Assembly: GCF_023217965.1 (NCBI RefSeq)
Contig: NZ_JALPSC010000001.1
Coordinates: 1,674,001 to 1,738,000 of the forward strand
DNA from: Prevotella sp. E13-27
Lineage (GTDB): Bacteria; Bacteroidota; Bacteroidia; Bacteroidales; Bacteroidaceae
Length of the DNA: 64,000 bases
Direction of reading: 5' to 3'
This document shows positions 36,924 to 44,769 of the stretch, piece after piece. Below the pieces are notes generated by a model. The model worked only from the letters and a program-made list of their open reading frames with translations, was not told the DNA's origin and did no database searches. Made by a program: the position numbers and the translations under genes. Within the stretch, counting starts at the first letter, position 1. The number at the start of each line of letters is the position of its first letter.

Positions 36924-37924
36924 CAAAGAAGGTATTTGCTTATTTCTATACGAACAATAAATACAGCTCAATCTATCAACAGACAATGCTTCTGTTGGAG
37001 AGACTTGAGAAGATATTTTCTGTTAAGGTAACCATTATTGACAGAGAAGGACTGAAGCAGCATATAAACAAGAACGGTGAGATCGTCCTCTTGCCATACG
37101 AACGCTTCAAGCCTGAGCTGCTAGGATTTGGGAGCTTCAATAATGTGGTTTTTATATATCACAACATAACTCCTGCTTGTTTCTTCTGGAAGACAGAGCC
37201 TGTTGTTGCCCTTAAGTCCGTAGTAGGACATCTGCAGTTGCGTCTGTTGAAATATTTCTCTAAACACTGGGTTGCAGTTAGCGAATATAACAAGAGGGAA
37301 CTGGAAAACTATGGCTATAAGGATGTGCATCTTTGCAGTAACTTGATAAAGAACTCTACTACAGACGGCGATAAGACTGCAGATCCTTCGTTGCTGTATG
37401 TCGGTAGAATAGTTCAGAACAAAAAATGTATAGAACTGCTTGAGGCTGCCCTGAAGACAACTGAGTTGATGGGGCGTAGTGTCACATTGTATGTTGTTGG
37501 AACTGGTAAGAAAGGTACTGCCTATCTGAAACAATTTCAGGAATGGATAGACAGTCATAAAGGCGGACTGCTCAATGTGTGCTGGATAAATGGACTGTCG
37601 GAAGAGGAACTGGCTTCACTCTATCACCGTTGTTGGCTTTATGTGTCACTTTCTCAGCATGAGGGCTTCGGACTTCCCGTCTGTGAGAGCGTAAACAATG
37701 GTACACCTGCCATTTATACACGATGTGGCGGTCAGGAACTTGTCCTTGACAATCAGGGCTTAACCGATGAGGCTGATTTGGCTGCAAAGGCCGCTCAGCT
37801 CCTGTCTGACAGTGCGCAGCTTAATGCTTTGTATGAGCAGCAGAGAGCACTCGTTGAGACATTTACCATTCCGAACTATGACTCTGAGATAGAGAAAGTC
37901 TTTACAAGGTTTATTAGCATTTAA
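36920..37924 (+). CDS. Family 4 glycosyltransferase
   Basis: 334 aa from ATG at 36920, coupled to the upstream stop; a longer TTG start inside the preceding gene is rejected. GT-B fold with VGRIVQNKKCIELLEAAL and the donor site SQHEGFGLPVCESVNNGTPAIYT near residue 247. It ends with an 11-base overlap of the convergent GT2 gene. Adds a sugar to the repeat unit; specificity unknown. Confidence 0.9.
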   Translation: MTKKVFAYFYTNNKYSSIYQQTMLLLERLEKIFSVKVTIIDREGLKQHINKNGEIVLLPYERFKPELLGFGSFNNVVFIYHNITPACFFWKTEPVVALKSVVGHLQLRLLKYFSKHWVAVSEYNKRELENYGYKDVHLCSNLIKNSTTDGDKTADPSLLYVGRIVQNKKCIELLEAALKTTELMGRSVTLYVVGTGKKGTAYLKQFQEWIDSHKGGLLNVCWINGLSEEELASLYHRCWLYVSLSQHEGFGLPVCESVNNGTPAIYTRCGGQELVLDNQGLTDEADLAAKAAQLLSDSAQLNALYEQQRALVETFTIPNYDSEIEKVFTRFISI

Positions 37925-38672
37925 ACTCAAAAATTTTGTAAATGAATTTTAGACAAATCAGCAACGAGTTTGTGTAAATACCGTTTTCGCGACATGCCCT
38001 CACGTCGTCTTTTATAAGTGTGAGACGACTGTTGATGTTGCGTGTGCTGGCTCCTCCTGTGCGCATTGTGACGAAGTCCATGGGAATGTACTTTGCGCGT
38101 ATCTTTTGAATCATAAACAGGCGTACCATCATCTCGTAGTCTGAACCGATTTTATAATCCGTCTTGTAATAGCCGGCTTTCTCAAAGACTTCTTTTCTGC
38201 AGTAGAACGATGGGTGGGCAGGCATGAAACCGAAACGCAGCCATAGAGGACGGAAATGCTTGGAACTGTAGTATCTCACGCATTTGTCTGGCAGACCGTC
38301 GCGTATAAAGTGTATGTCGCCGTAGATGGCATCAAGCTGCTTATCATCGAAAGCCGTTACCATACGCTCAATAACATCGTTAGAGGTGAAATAATCATCT
38401 GAGTTTAGTATTCCTACAACATCACCTGTAGCCATCTTTATTCCCTTGTTCATGGCGTCGTAGATGCCGTTGTCCTTCTCGGAAATCCATCTCAGACGAC
38501 CTCCGAACAGCTTTTCATGTTCTTTAATGATGTTGACGGTGTTGTCTTTCGATGCGCCGTCAATGATGATATATTCTATGTTTGTGTATGTCTGCGCCAA
38601 GACAGACTTCATGGCATCTGCCAGAGTCTTCCCATTATTATAAACTGCAGTTATGATAGAAACCTTTGTCAT
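37914..38672 (-). CDS. Family 2 glycosyltransferase, antisense within the capsule locus
   Basis: 252 aa. The GT-A N-terminus KVSIITAVYNNGKTLADAMKSV is followed by YIIIDGASKDNT and GILNSDDYF (DxD-type metal site) and a later SDYEMMVRLF motif, all as in WcaA-like GT2 enzymes. It lies on the opposite strand between plus-strand capsule genes, with 11 bases overlapping the upstream GT4 end, and has its own promoter near 38787. It may therefore be expressed independently of the main operon, or be a later addition. Confidence 0.9.
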   Translation of the reverse strand: MTKVSIITAVYNNGKTLADAMKSVLAQTYTNIEYIIIDGASKDNTVNIIKEHEKLFGGRLRWISEKDNGIYDAMNKGIKMATGDVVGILNSDDYFTSNDVIERMVTAFDDKQLDAIYGDIHFIRDGLPDKCVRYYSSKHFRPLWLRFGFMPAHPSFYCRKEVFEKAGYYKTDYKIGSDYEMMVRLFMIQKIRAKYIPMDFVTMRTGGASTRNINSRLTLIKDDVRACRENGIYTNSLLICLKFIYKIFEFKC

Positions 38673-38684
38673 CTTTTCAAATAA

Positions 38685-38771
38685 TTATTTCACAGTATAG
38701 TTCAGCGCCTTCGTGGCATCTTCTTGTTCGGCATCGAATGCGGACTTCAGACCGAAGAGCATGTGTAGCAT
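38685..38771 (-). CDS. Possible 28-aa leader ORF before the antisense glycosyltransferase
   Basis: Starts 15 bases after a -7 element and ends 12 bases before the GT2 ATG. It reads MLHMLFGLKSAFDAEQEDAT then KALNYTVK. Position between promoter and gene, and the tight spacing, suggest a translated leader or small protein. No homology is recognised and no strong ribosome-binding site is seen. The longer frame to 38903 crosses the promoter and is not supported. Confidence 0.35.
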   Translation of the reverse strand: MLHMLFGLKSAFDAEQEDATKALNYTVK

Positions 38772-38786
38772 GTCAACAACAGAGTG

Positions 38787-38794
38787 CAAAATTA
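38787..38794 (-). promoter_or_regulatory. -7 element for the antisense GT2 unit
   Basis: Minus strand TAATTTTG. The -33 spacing is poor, so confidence is moderate. It is divergent from the WecA-like gene. Confidence 0.45.
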
Positions 38795-38891
38795 CTGCTT
38801 TTATTTCACAAAAAATGAGCTGGTGAAGAAAAAATATAAAGTTAAAGCAATAATAGACGTTTTTTTCTGTTATAAAAATAAAAGATAATGC

Positions 38892-40010
38892 ATGACAGAA
38901 CATATACTCGTAATTTTAGCTTTCGTTCTTAGCGCAGTGTTGGGTTTCATCTTCATACCGATAATACTCAACTTCTGCAAGGAGAAGAAGCTCTACGACA
39001 TACCAGATTCCCGTAAGGTGCACAGCAAGGCAATACCTCGCCTTGGTGGTTTGTGCTTCTTGCCGAGCATGTTCTTTGCGTTTGTTGCAACCATGCTGAC
39101 GTTCAACAATTTCTCTGGTGAGACAGAACTCTCATTGAACCTATGGTCGGTATATTTCTTTGTAAGCCTTTTACTTGTCTATAGCATCGGTTTCATTGAC
39201 GACCTCATCGGACTTGGTGCAAAGACGAAGTTCACAGTGCAAATCATTGCGGCCTTGCTCATGCCGTTGGCATACCTTTACATTAATAACCTTTACGGTT
39301 TCCTTGGTATTTATGAAGTGAACTATTTCGTTGGTGCTGCTCTCACGGTGCTGGTGATAGTGTTCATCACGAATGCCATTAACCTAATAGACGGCATCGA
39401 CGGCTTGTCGGCCAGCATATCGTTCATCGCCCTGACAGGCTTTATGTTGCTTTTCTTAAATGAAGATGTGTGGCGTTACAGCGCGCTGATAGCGAGCCTG
39501 ATGGGTGTGCTCGTGGCATTTCTCTATTTCAACCTGTTTGGTAAGGTTGAGGATAACCGTAAGATTTTCATGGGAGACTCAGGTTCGTTGACACTTGGCT
39601 TTATCCTCGGCTTCCTTGCCGTGAAATATTCCATGAACGACACAAAGTTAATGGCTGTGCGCACAGACGCCTTGTTGGCATCATTCACATTGCTTGTCGT
39701 CCCAGTCTTCGATGTGTTCAGGGTCTCTCTGAACCGCATGATTCATCGCAAGCCCATTTTCAGTGCCGACAAGAATCATATTCATCATAAGCTCATGCGT
39801 ACAGGACTGAATCAGCATCAGACTCTTATGGCAATAATTGCTTTGTCGCTGTTCTATATCTCGGTAAATTCGATACTGGTGAATTACGTGTCTTCAACGA
39901 TTGTCGTTGTGATAGACATTGTTATATGGCTTGTGTTTAACATGGTGGTTAACATGGCGATTCGTAGAAACGGACAGCCGGTATTCTTAGTTCGTAAAGA
40001 CAATGAATAA
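38892..40010 (+). CDS. WecA/MraY-family undecaprenyl-phosphate sugar-1-phosphate transferase
   Basis: 372 aa, about eleven membrane helices. Motifs: HSKAIPRLGG near residue 44, IGFIDDLIGLGAKTK (catalytic Asp pair), NAINLIDGIDGLSAS, MGDSGSLTLGFILG, and HIHHKLMRTG (cytoplasmic HxHHxxxxxG signature). It transfers a HexNAc-1-phosphate from a UDP-sugar to undecaprenyl phosphate, starting repeat-unit synthesis. Its last 8 bases overlap a second priming enzyme of a different family. Confidence 0.92.
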   Translation: MTEHILVILAFVLSAVLGFIFIPIILNFCKEKKLYDIPDSRKVHSKAIPRLGGLCFLPSMFFAFVATMLTFNNFSGETELSLNLWSVYFFVSLLLVYSIGFIDDLIGLGAKTKFTVQIIAALLMPLAYLYINNLYGFLGIYEVNYFVGAALTVLVIVFITNAINLIDGIDGLSASISFIALTGFMLLFLNEDVWRYSALIASLMGVLVAFLYFNLFGKVEDNRKIFMGDSGSLTLGFILGFLAVKYSMNDTKLMAVRTDALLASFTLLVVPVFDVFRVSLNRMIHRKPIFSADKNHIHHKLMRTGLNQHQTLMAIIALSLFYISVNSILVNYVSSTIVVVIDIVIWLVFNMVVNMAIRRNGQPVFLVRKDNE

Positions 40011-40587
40011 TATAGGGAAGAGGTTATTCGATTTCATCGTGGCGTTGATAGGCCTGCTGTTGCTGTTGCCTGTCTTTGTCGTGATATACATAGGGCAGAA
40101 GATTACCTATAAGGGACCTGCGTTTTTCCGTCAGGAGCGCATTGGCCTTGGCGGGCGTCCGTTTATGATTTACAAGTTCCGCACTATGGTGGTTAACAAC
40201 GAGAATGACGGCGTGCCACAGTTGGCTGAGGTCGATGACGATCGACTGACAAAGTTCGGAAAGTTCCTGCGTTCCCATCATCTTGACGAACTGCCCCAGT
40301 TGTGGAATGTGCTGAAAGGTGACATGTCGTTAGTGGGTCCGCGTCCTGAGCGCAAATATTTCATTGACCAGATAATGACTCGCGATTCCCGCTACGAGAA
40401 CCTCTATGCCATTCGTCCAGGTGTCACTTCTTATGCAACGCTCTACAACGGATATACAGACACCATGGAGAAGATGCTTCGTCGCCTGGAACTTGATCTT
40501 TATTACATGGAAAACTATTCGTGGCGTTTTGACCTTCTGATAATCTGGAAGACTTTTATCAGCATTCTTTTCGGAAAGAAATTCTGA
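40003..40587 (+). CDS. Bacterial sugar transferase (priming glycosyltransferase, WcaJ/PglC-like)
   Basis: 194 aa, the short PglC-like form without the extra N-terminal membrane domain of WcaJ. One hydrophobic segment (FDFIVALIGLLLLLPVFVVIYI) precedes the catalytic part: PAFFRQERIG, MIYKFRTM, LDELPQLWNVLKGDMSLVGP followed by RPE, and a C-terminal amphipathic helix. It transfers phospho-sugar from a UDP-sugar to undecaprenyl phosphate. Overlaps the WecA-like gene, so the locus has two different types of priming enzyme side by side. Confidence 0.93.
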   Translation: MNNIGKRLFDFIVALIGLLLLLPVFVVIYIGQKITYKGPAFFRQERIGLGGRPFMIYKFRTMVVNNENDGVPQLAEVDDDRLTKFGKFLRSHHLDELPQLWNVLKGDMSLVGPRPERKYFIDQIMTRDSRYENLYAIRPGVTSYATLYNGYTDTMEKMLRRLELDLYYMENYSWRFDLLIIWKTFISILFGKKF

Positions 40588-40724
40588 TTGGTTAAAAACA
40601 ACAATGATGGGTTTTTGTTAAAGACAACTTTGCCAAGATAGGCCACTTTGATTGATTTTCCGCAAAAAAATGGCGTAAAAGCAAAAGATAGTCCAATTTT
40701 TTTTAATTTTCTGTAATAATTTGT

Positions 40725-40732
40725 TACCTTTG
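40725..40732 (+). promoter_or_regulatory. -7 element of the dehydratase gene
   Basis: TACCTTTG, 43 bases before the ATG at 40776, in a 188-base A/T-rich gap. It indicates that the last capsule gene has its own promoter. Confidence 0.55.
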
Positions 40733-40775
40733 CCGAGTTAAATGCATGGTTATCGGTAAATAATTAGGTTTTTCA

Positions 40776-42728
40776 ATGGGCGTTACAAATAGACTAGCAA
40801 ACTGGTATTTCACTAAGAAAGCATTACCATATTGGTGTATACTTATCATGGATATCGTGATAGTGTACCTCTCATACCTCTTCACATATTTGCAATTCCG
40901 CAGTCTGACGGAGCTTCTTGGCGACTTCCAGATGATTTCGTTCAACGCAATGATATACATGATTTTCTATATCATTGGTTTCCGAATTATGCGCACCTAT
41001 TCAGGCATCTTCCGCTATTCGTCGTTCGTTGACCTACAGCGTGTAGGCTATGCTATGGGCTTTGGAATGGTCGTTGCCTATTTGCTGCACTATGTCTTTG
41101 CTTACAATGAGTATGTCATCGAGACATTTGGTACTGTCAATCTCTTTACACATCTCCGTGGACGCGAGATTCTTGTAGCGTCTGTACTCTCGACACTTGT
41201 TATGTGGGGCGTACGTATGTTCGTGAAGGCCATGTACGACTTGTTCTATGCCAATGTGCATGCCATGCGTACATATATCTATGGCGTGAAGAATGGTGGC
41301 ATAGGCATAGCTAAAAACATTCGTGCTGAGAAGCCTACACGCTTCCTGCTTCGCGGTTTTATTACCGATGATCCTGATTTCCGTGACTATGTGCTGATGG
41401 GCGTTAAAGTCTATCGTCTCAATGAAGACATTGTGACACAGATGAAGGAGAATCACATTGAAGCCATCATCATATCGCCGTTGCGTCTGCGTGCATTCCG
41501 TAAGAACATTGAGCTACAGAACCAGCTCATTGAGGCGGGCATTAAGATTTATATGACCCAGGAGGAGCGCGAATGGGGCGAGGATACATTGGATAAGCCA
41601 CAGCTGAAGGAGATCAGTATTGAGGACCTTCTGCCGCGCGACGAGATTGAGGTTGATATGATGGCTGTTGGTAAACTGCTTACCGGTAAGTGCATCATGA
41701 TTACTGGCTCGGCTGGCAGCATTGGCAGTGAGATGGTGCGCCAGATAGCTATTTATAATCCGGCGGAGCTTGTCCTCGTAGATCAGGCTGAGACACCGCA
41801 GCACGACATACTGCTGATGATGCAGAAGGATTATCCAGATATCAAGGCGGAGGTCGTGGTGTGCAGCATCTGCGAAGAGAACCATATGGACTATCTCTTC
41901 CAGAAGTTCCGTCCGCAGTATGTGTTCCATGCTGCTGCCTATAAGCATGTGCCTATGATGGAGGATAACCCCTCTGAGAGCATCACAAACAACGTGCTTG
42001 GCACTAAGGTTATTGCCGACCTGTCAGTGAAATATGGGGTTAAGAAGTTTGTTATGGTTTCTACTGATAAGGCAGTCAACCCCACTAACGTCATGGGCTG
42101 CTCGAAGCGCATCTGCGAAATCTATGTGCAGTCGCTCAACAACAAGTTGTCTGCTGAGGCCGCTGCTGCTGGCAAGGCCAACGAGCATTGTCAGTTCGTA
42201 ACCACACGTTTCGGTAATGTGCTTGGCTCCAACGGATCGGTAATACCCCTCTTCCAGGAGCAGATAAAGAAAGGCGGTCCTATCACCGTCACCCATCCAG
42301 ATATCATTCGTTTCTTCATGCTCATCCCTGAGGCTTGTAAGCTTGTCCTTGAGGCAGGCACCAAGGGCAATGGCGGTGAGATATTCGTATTCGACATGGG
42401 TGAGCCTGTGAAGATAGCCGATCTCGCAAAGCGTATGATTTCTCTCAGCGGCATGAAAAATGTGAAGATTGAGTTCACTGGTCTTCGTCCTGGCGAGAAG
42501 CTCTACGAGGAGGTGCTCAACGAACAGGAGTCAACGAAACCGTCGTTCCATGAGAAGATTCGCATCGCTACCGTGCGCGAATATGACTATAACGAGGTGA
42601 ATGCTGCCATCAATGAACTGGGACGTGTGGCGCTCAGCTATGACAACATGGAGACCGTGAAGCTTATGAAGACTCTTGTGCCAGAGTACAAGAGCAATAA
42701 CTCTGTGTATAGCGTGCTGGATAAGTGA
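40776..42728 (+). CDS. Membrane UDP-sugar 4,6-dehydratase (CapD/FlaA1/PglF family)
   Basis: 650 aa. Four membrane helices in residues about 20-135 and a CoA-binding-like segment are followed by an extended SDR domain. The NAD-binding motif ITGSAGSIGSEM is at about residue 308, and the active-site region VSTDKAVNPTNVMGCSKR near residue 428 has the Lys of the SDR triad and the Met replacing Tyr, as in PglF/WbpM-type 4,6-dehydratases. It probably makes a UDP-4-keto-6-deoxy-HexNAc intermediate for the priming sugar. Full length for the family. Heptanucleotide repeats begin exactly at its stop codon, followed by a terminator. Confidence 0.93.
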   Translation: MGVTNRLANWYFTKKALPYWCILIMDIVIVYLSYLFTYLQFRSLTELLGDFQMISFNAMIYMIFYIIGFRIMRTYSGIFRYSSFVDLQRVGYAMGFGMVVAYLLHYVFAYNEYVIETFGTVNLFTHLRGREILVASVLSTLVMWGVRMFVKAMYDLFYANVHAMRTYIYGVKNGGIGIAKNIRAEKPTRFLLRGFITDDPDFRDYVLMGVKVYRLNEDIVTQMKENHIEAIIISPLRLRAFRKNIELQNQLIEAGIKIYMTQEEREWGEDTLDKPQLKEISIEDLLPRDEIEVDMMAVGKLLTGKCIMITGSAGSIGSEMVRQIAIYNPAELVLVDQAETPQHDILLMMQKDYPDIKAEVVVCSICEENHMDYLFQKFRPQYVFHAAAYKHVPMMEDNPSESITNNVLGTKVIADLSVKYGVKKFVMVSTDKAVNPTNVMGCSKRICEIYVQSLNNKLSAEAAAAGKANEHCQFVTTRFGNVLGSNGSVIPLFQEQIKKGGPITVTHPDIIRFFMLIPEACKLVLEAGTKGNGGEIFVFDMGEPVKIADLAKRMISLSGMKNVKIEFTGLRPGEKLYEEVLNEQESTKPSFHEKIRIATVREYDYNEVNAAINELGRVALSYDNMETVKLMKTLVPEYKSNNSVYSVLDK

Positions 42729-42783
42729 GAGGTTAGAGGTTAGAGGTAAGAGGTAAGAGGTTAGAGGTAAGAGGTAAGAGGTT
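42728..42783. repeat. Eight tandem AGAGGTW heptads
   Basis: Eight uninterrupted 7-base units (AGAGGTT or AGAGGTA), beginning at the last base of the dehydratase stop codon. Same word as in the pseudouridine synthase gene and near 63249. Confidence 0.85.
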
Positions 42784-42803
42784 AGAACCTCCTACAGATA
42801 ATT

Positions 42804-42843
42804 AGGGATTTTCCTTACATTGTTTAGGGAAAATCCCTTTTCT
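42804..42843 (+). terminator. Rho-independent terminator after the capsule locus
   Basis: AGGGATTTTCC (42804-42814) pairs perfectly with GGAAAATCCCT (42828-42838), followed by a T-rich run. Confidence 0.8.
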
Positions 42844-42860
42844 TTTTGTGCGTTTCGCCT

Positions 42861-42868
42861 TACCTTTG
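42861..42868 (+). promoter_or_regulatory. -7 element of the His/Ser-rich protein gene
   Basis: TACCTTTG, 41 bases before the ATG at 42910 and just after the terminator. It lies downstream of the longer frame's start at 42820, which supports the shorter protein. Confidence 0.6.
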
Positions 42869-42909
42869 CCAACAGAAAACAGATGTTGAACCACAAAAAA
42901 CCTACAGTT

Positions 42910-43893
42910 ATGAAAAAGATAATATTTACTCTTGTAGCAATGTTCGCGATAGCAACAAATGCTAATGCGATGAGTTATGAACAGGCGCGCAACGAGGCGC
43001 TGTTCCTCACCGATAAGATGGCATACGAGCTGAACCTCAGTGACTCACAGTATGAGGCTGCCTATGAGATAAATCTTGATTATCTGATGGGTGTCACCAG
43101 CCGTGACAATGTCTTCGGCACATACTGGGAGCGTCGTAATGCCGACCTTAACTATATACTCTACAGCTGGCAGTGGGAGCTGTTCCGTGCAGCAGCCTAT
43201 TTCTACCGTCCTCTCTACTGGGATGCAGGTTACTGGCACTTCCGCATTTACACCCGCTATCCGCACCGTAGCTACTTCTACTTCGGTCGTCCTCACTTCT
43301 ATGGCACCTATCGTGGAGGACATGGCTGGCGTTATCATAGAAGCAGCTACTATGCTCATCACCACACTGTCTATCGCCCTCACAACAGCCGCGACCATCA
43401 TTTCGGCATGCGCGACGGCTGGAACCGTGGAGACTATCGTGGTCATGACGGCAACCACCGCAGCTCAACCCACATAACAGGTCATGATGCTCATCGTGGA
43501 AACGATCATGGCGGTATAAACAACAGTGGCCGTACGTCACGTCCGAGCGATGGAACCTCTCGTCGTATTACTGATCGCACTGGTGCCTCAGTGAATAACA
43601 GACACGTCCCAAGTTCCGCCTCTTCGCGTGAGCCTATGTCACGCCGTGCTGACAACACAGCAAGTCTCAGCTCCGGTAGCTTCAGCCGCAGTACAAATAG
43701 CGTATCAAACCACAGCAGTAATAGCGTGTCAAACCACAGCAATCACAGCAGCTCAAGCCATAGCTCCGGTAGCTTCAGCCGCAGTGGTAGCAGTAGGTCA
43801 AGCCACAGTGCTAGCACTCGCAGTTCAGGCAGTCACAGCCACGGCTCTGCTGGTAGTGGTCGCAGCGGTGGTCGCAGTGGAGGACGTAGATAA
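42910..43893 (+). CDS. Secreted aromatic-, His- and Ser-rich low-complexity protein
   Basis: 327 aa from ATG at 42910. Signal peptide at residues 1-20 (IATNANA-M). Residues 21-75 are helical with an LTDKMAYELNLSDSQYEAAY stretch reminiscent of Spy/CpxP-type LTxxQ motifs. Residues about 75-145 are very rich in Tyr, Trp, Phe and Arg. A His/Arg/Gly-rich part (about 125-220) has HHH and repeated GHD/HRG words. The C-terminal 100 residues are Ser/His/Gly repeats (SFSRS, SVSNHS, SSHSSGS). It could bind metal or polymer, or protect the envelope; this is inference. No homologue is named with confidence. Confidence 0.75.
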   Translation: MKKIIFTLVAMFAIATNANAMSYEQARNEALFLTDKMAYELNLSDSQYEAAYEINLDYLMGVTSRDNVFGTYWERRNADLNYILYSWQWELFRAAAYFYRPLYWDAGYWHFRIYTRYPHRSYFYFGRPHFYGTYRGGHGWRYHRSSYYAHHHTVYRPHNSRDHHFGMRDGWNRGDYRGHDGNHRSSTHITGHDAHRGNDHGGINNSGRTSRPSDGTSRRITDRTGASVNNRHVPSSASSREPMSRRADNTASLSSGSFSRSTNSVSNHSSNSVSNHSNHSSSSHSSGSFSRSGSSRSSHSASTRSSGSHSHGSAGSGRSGGRSGGRR

Positions 43894-43969
43894 ATTAATG
43901 ATTTAGTTCACTAGTAAATGCTTGTGTTTGCCTGCAGGTCGTTGTAAAGGGAAAAAACATAAAGAACAC

Positions 43970-44096
43970 TTTTTGATGTTTGTAGCTCCTGCAGAGCTCC
44001 TGTGATAATGGCTATGGCTTTGGCTTTAAGAGTACACTCTTCATCCGAAGCCATAGCCATTATCACATAACTATCGTTATTACAAACGTCAAAAAG
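43970..44096. repeat. Type-1 palindromic repeat, copy A
   Basis: About 127 bp able to form one long interrupted hairpin: TTTTTGATGTTTGTAG...TGATAATGGCTATGGCTT pairs with GAAGCCATAGCCATTATCAC...TTACAAACGTCAAAAAG. The two arms differ at an inner segment (GCTCCTGCAGAGCTCC versus ATAACTATCGTTA), each self-complementary. Five related copies lie in this window. Confidence 0.85.
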
Positions 44097-44140
44097 AAAA
44101 AACACCGGCTTTCAGCCTAAAAACTTTTCCTATTTGCTCA

Positions 44141-44210
44141 ATGGCCTTACATTCTATCAAAATGTCATTACCAACAAGGAAATCAACATAATGCTTATGT
44201 TTTATCTGTT
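44141..44210. repeat. Repeated intergenic block shared with 63523-63595
   Basis: About 70 bases (from TGGCCTTACATTCTATC to ATGTTTTATCTGTTT) recur nearly identically at 63523-63595, between a type-1 palindrome and a terminal-repeat element in both places. No gene is seen. Confidence 0.75.
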
Positions 44211-44236
44211 TATTCAATTTTCTCAAATTGTTTTTT

Positions 44237-44460
44237 AACCACGAATTACACGAATTGAACGAATTTATTGCTGCACACAATAACCGAATTTATAACAAAT
44301 CACACGAATAGGAATCGCCAGCGATTCCTTGCTGAGCCAGCCAATTCGTTTAATTCGTTGCATCTACGATGCATATTTTTCAAGTCGTTCTGCATAGAAA
44401 TATTCGTTCAATTCGTGAAATTACTGCGAGCACTCGTGGGTCTTCGACAAATCTCGTGGT
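44237..44460. repeat. Terminal-inverted-repeat element, GAATT type, copy 1
   Basis: Starts AACCACGAATTACACGAATT and ends near AATTCGTGAAATT, then a 38-base extra segment ending CTCGTGGT. The ends are inverted copies with GAATT repeated at 9-base spacing. It is about 95 percent identical by eye to 47461-47652. No coding capacity. Confidence 0.75.
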
Positions 44461-44591
44461 CGTTATATACATGCGAAAGTTGTATATTATAATTCATATC
44501 TATAAATGTGTTTTATTGACAGAACGAAGAATCAATGGCATTATTGTACTAATCTTTGTTTTTTAGATTGTGATAACAATCGATGTTTTTG

Positions 44592-44718
44592 CTTTTCGAG
44601 GTTTGTAATAACGAAGTTATGTGATAAGTGGTGTGGGGTTGGCGTAAGAGCTCGCTCTTAAAGACAAGCCCATGCCACTTATCACAAAAGCTCTGCAGGA
44701 GCTACAAACCTCGAAAAG
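44592..44718. repeat. Type-1 palindromic repeat, copy B
   Basis: Outer arms CTTTTCGAGGTTTGTA and TACAAACCTCGAAAAG; inner arms GTGATAAGTGG and CCACTTATCAC. The last 102 bases of the window (63899-64000) and about 50-100 bases before it match this copy and its upstream flank. Confidence 0.85.
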
Positions 44719-44769
44719 TTTTTTTTTGGTTTTTGTTAAAATAAACACAGTGGAGGACGTAGATAATTT

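Noticed and set aside
38772..38903. Extension of the 28-aa frame to 72 aa
   Set aside because: Crosses the -7 element and A/T-rich promoter DNA.
42820..42909. Upstream start of the His/Ser-rich protein
   Set aside because: Begins inside the terminator hairpin and before the promoter; ATG at 42910 gives a proper signal peptide.
43911..44105. 64-aa minus-strand frame
   Set aside because: Spans palindrome copy A; its sequence follows the repeat, not a protein family.
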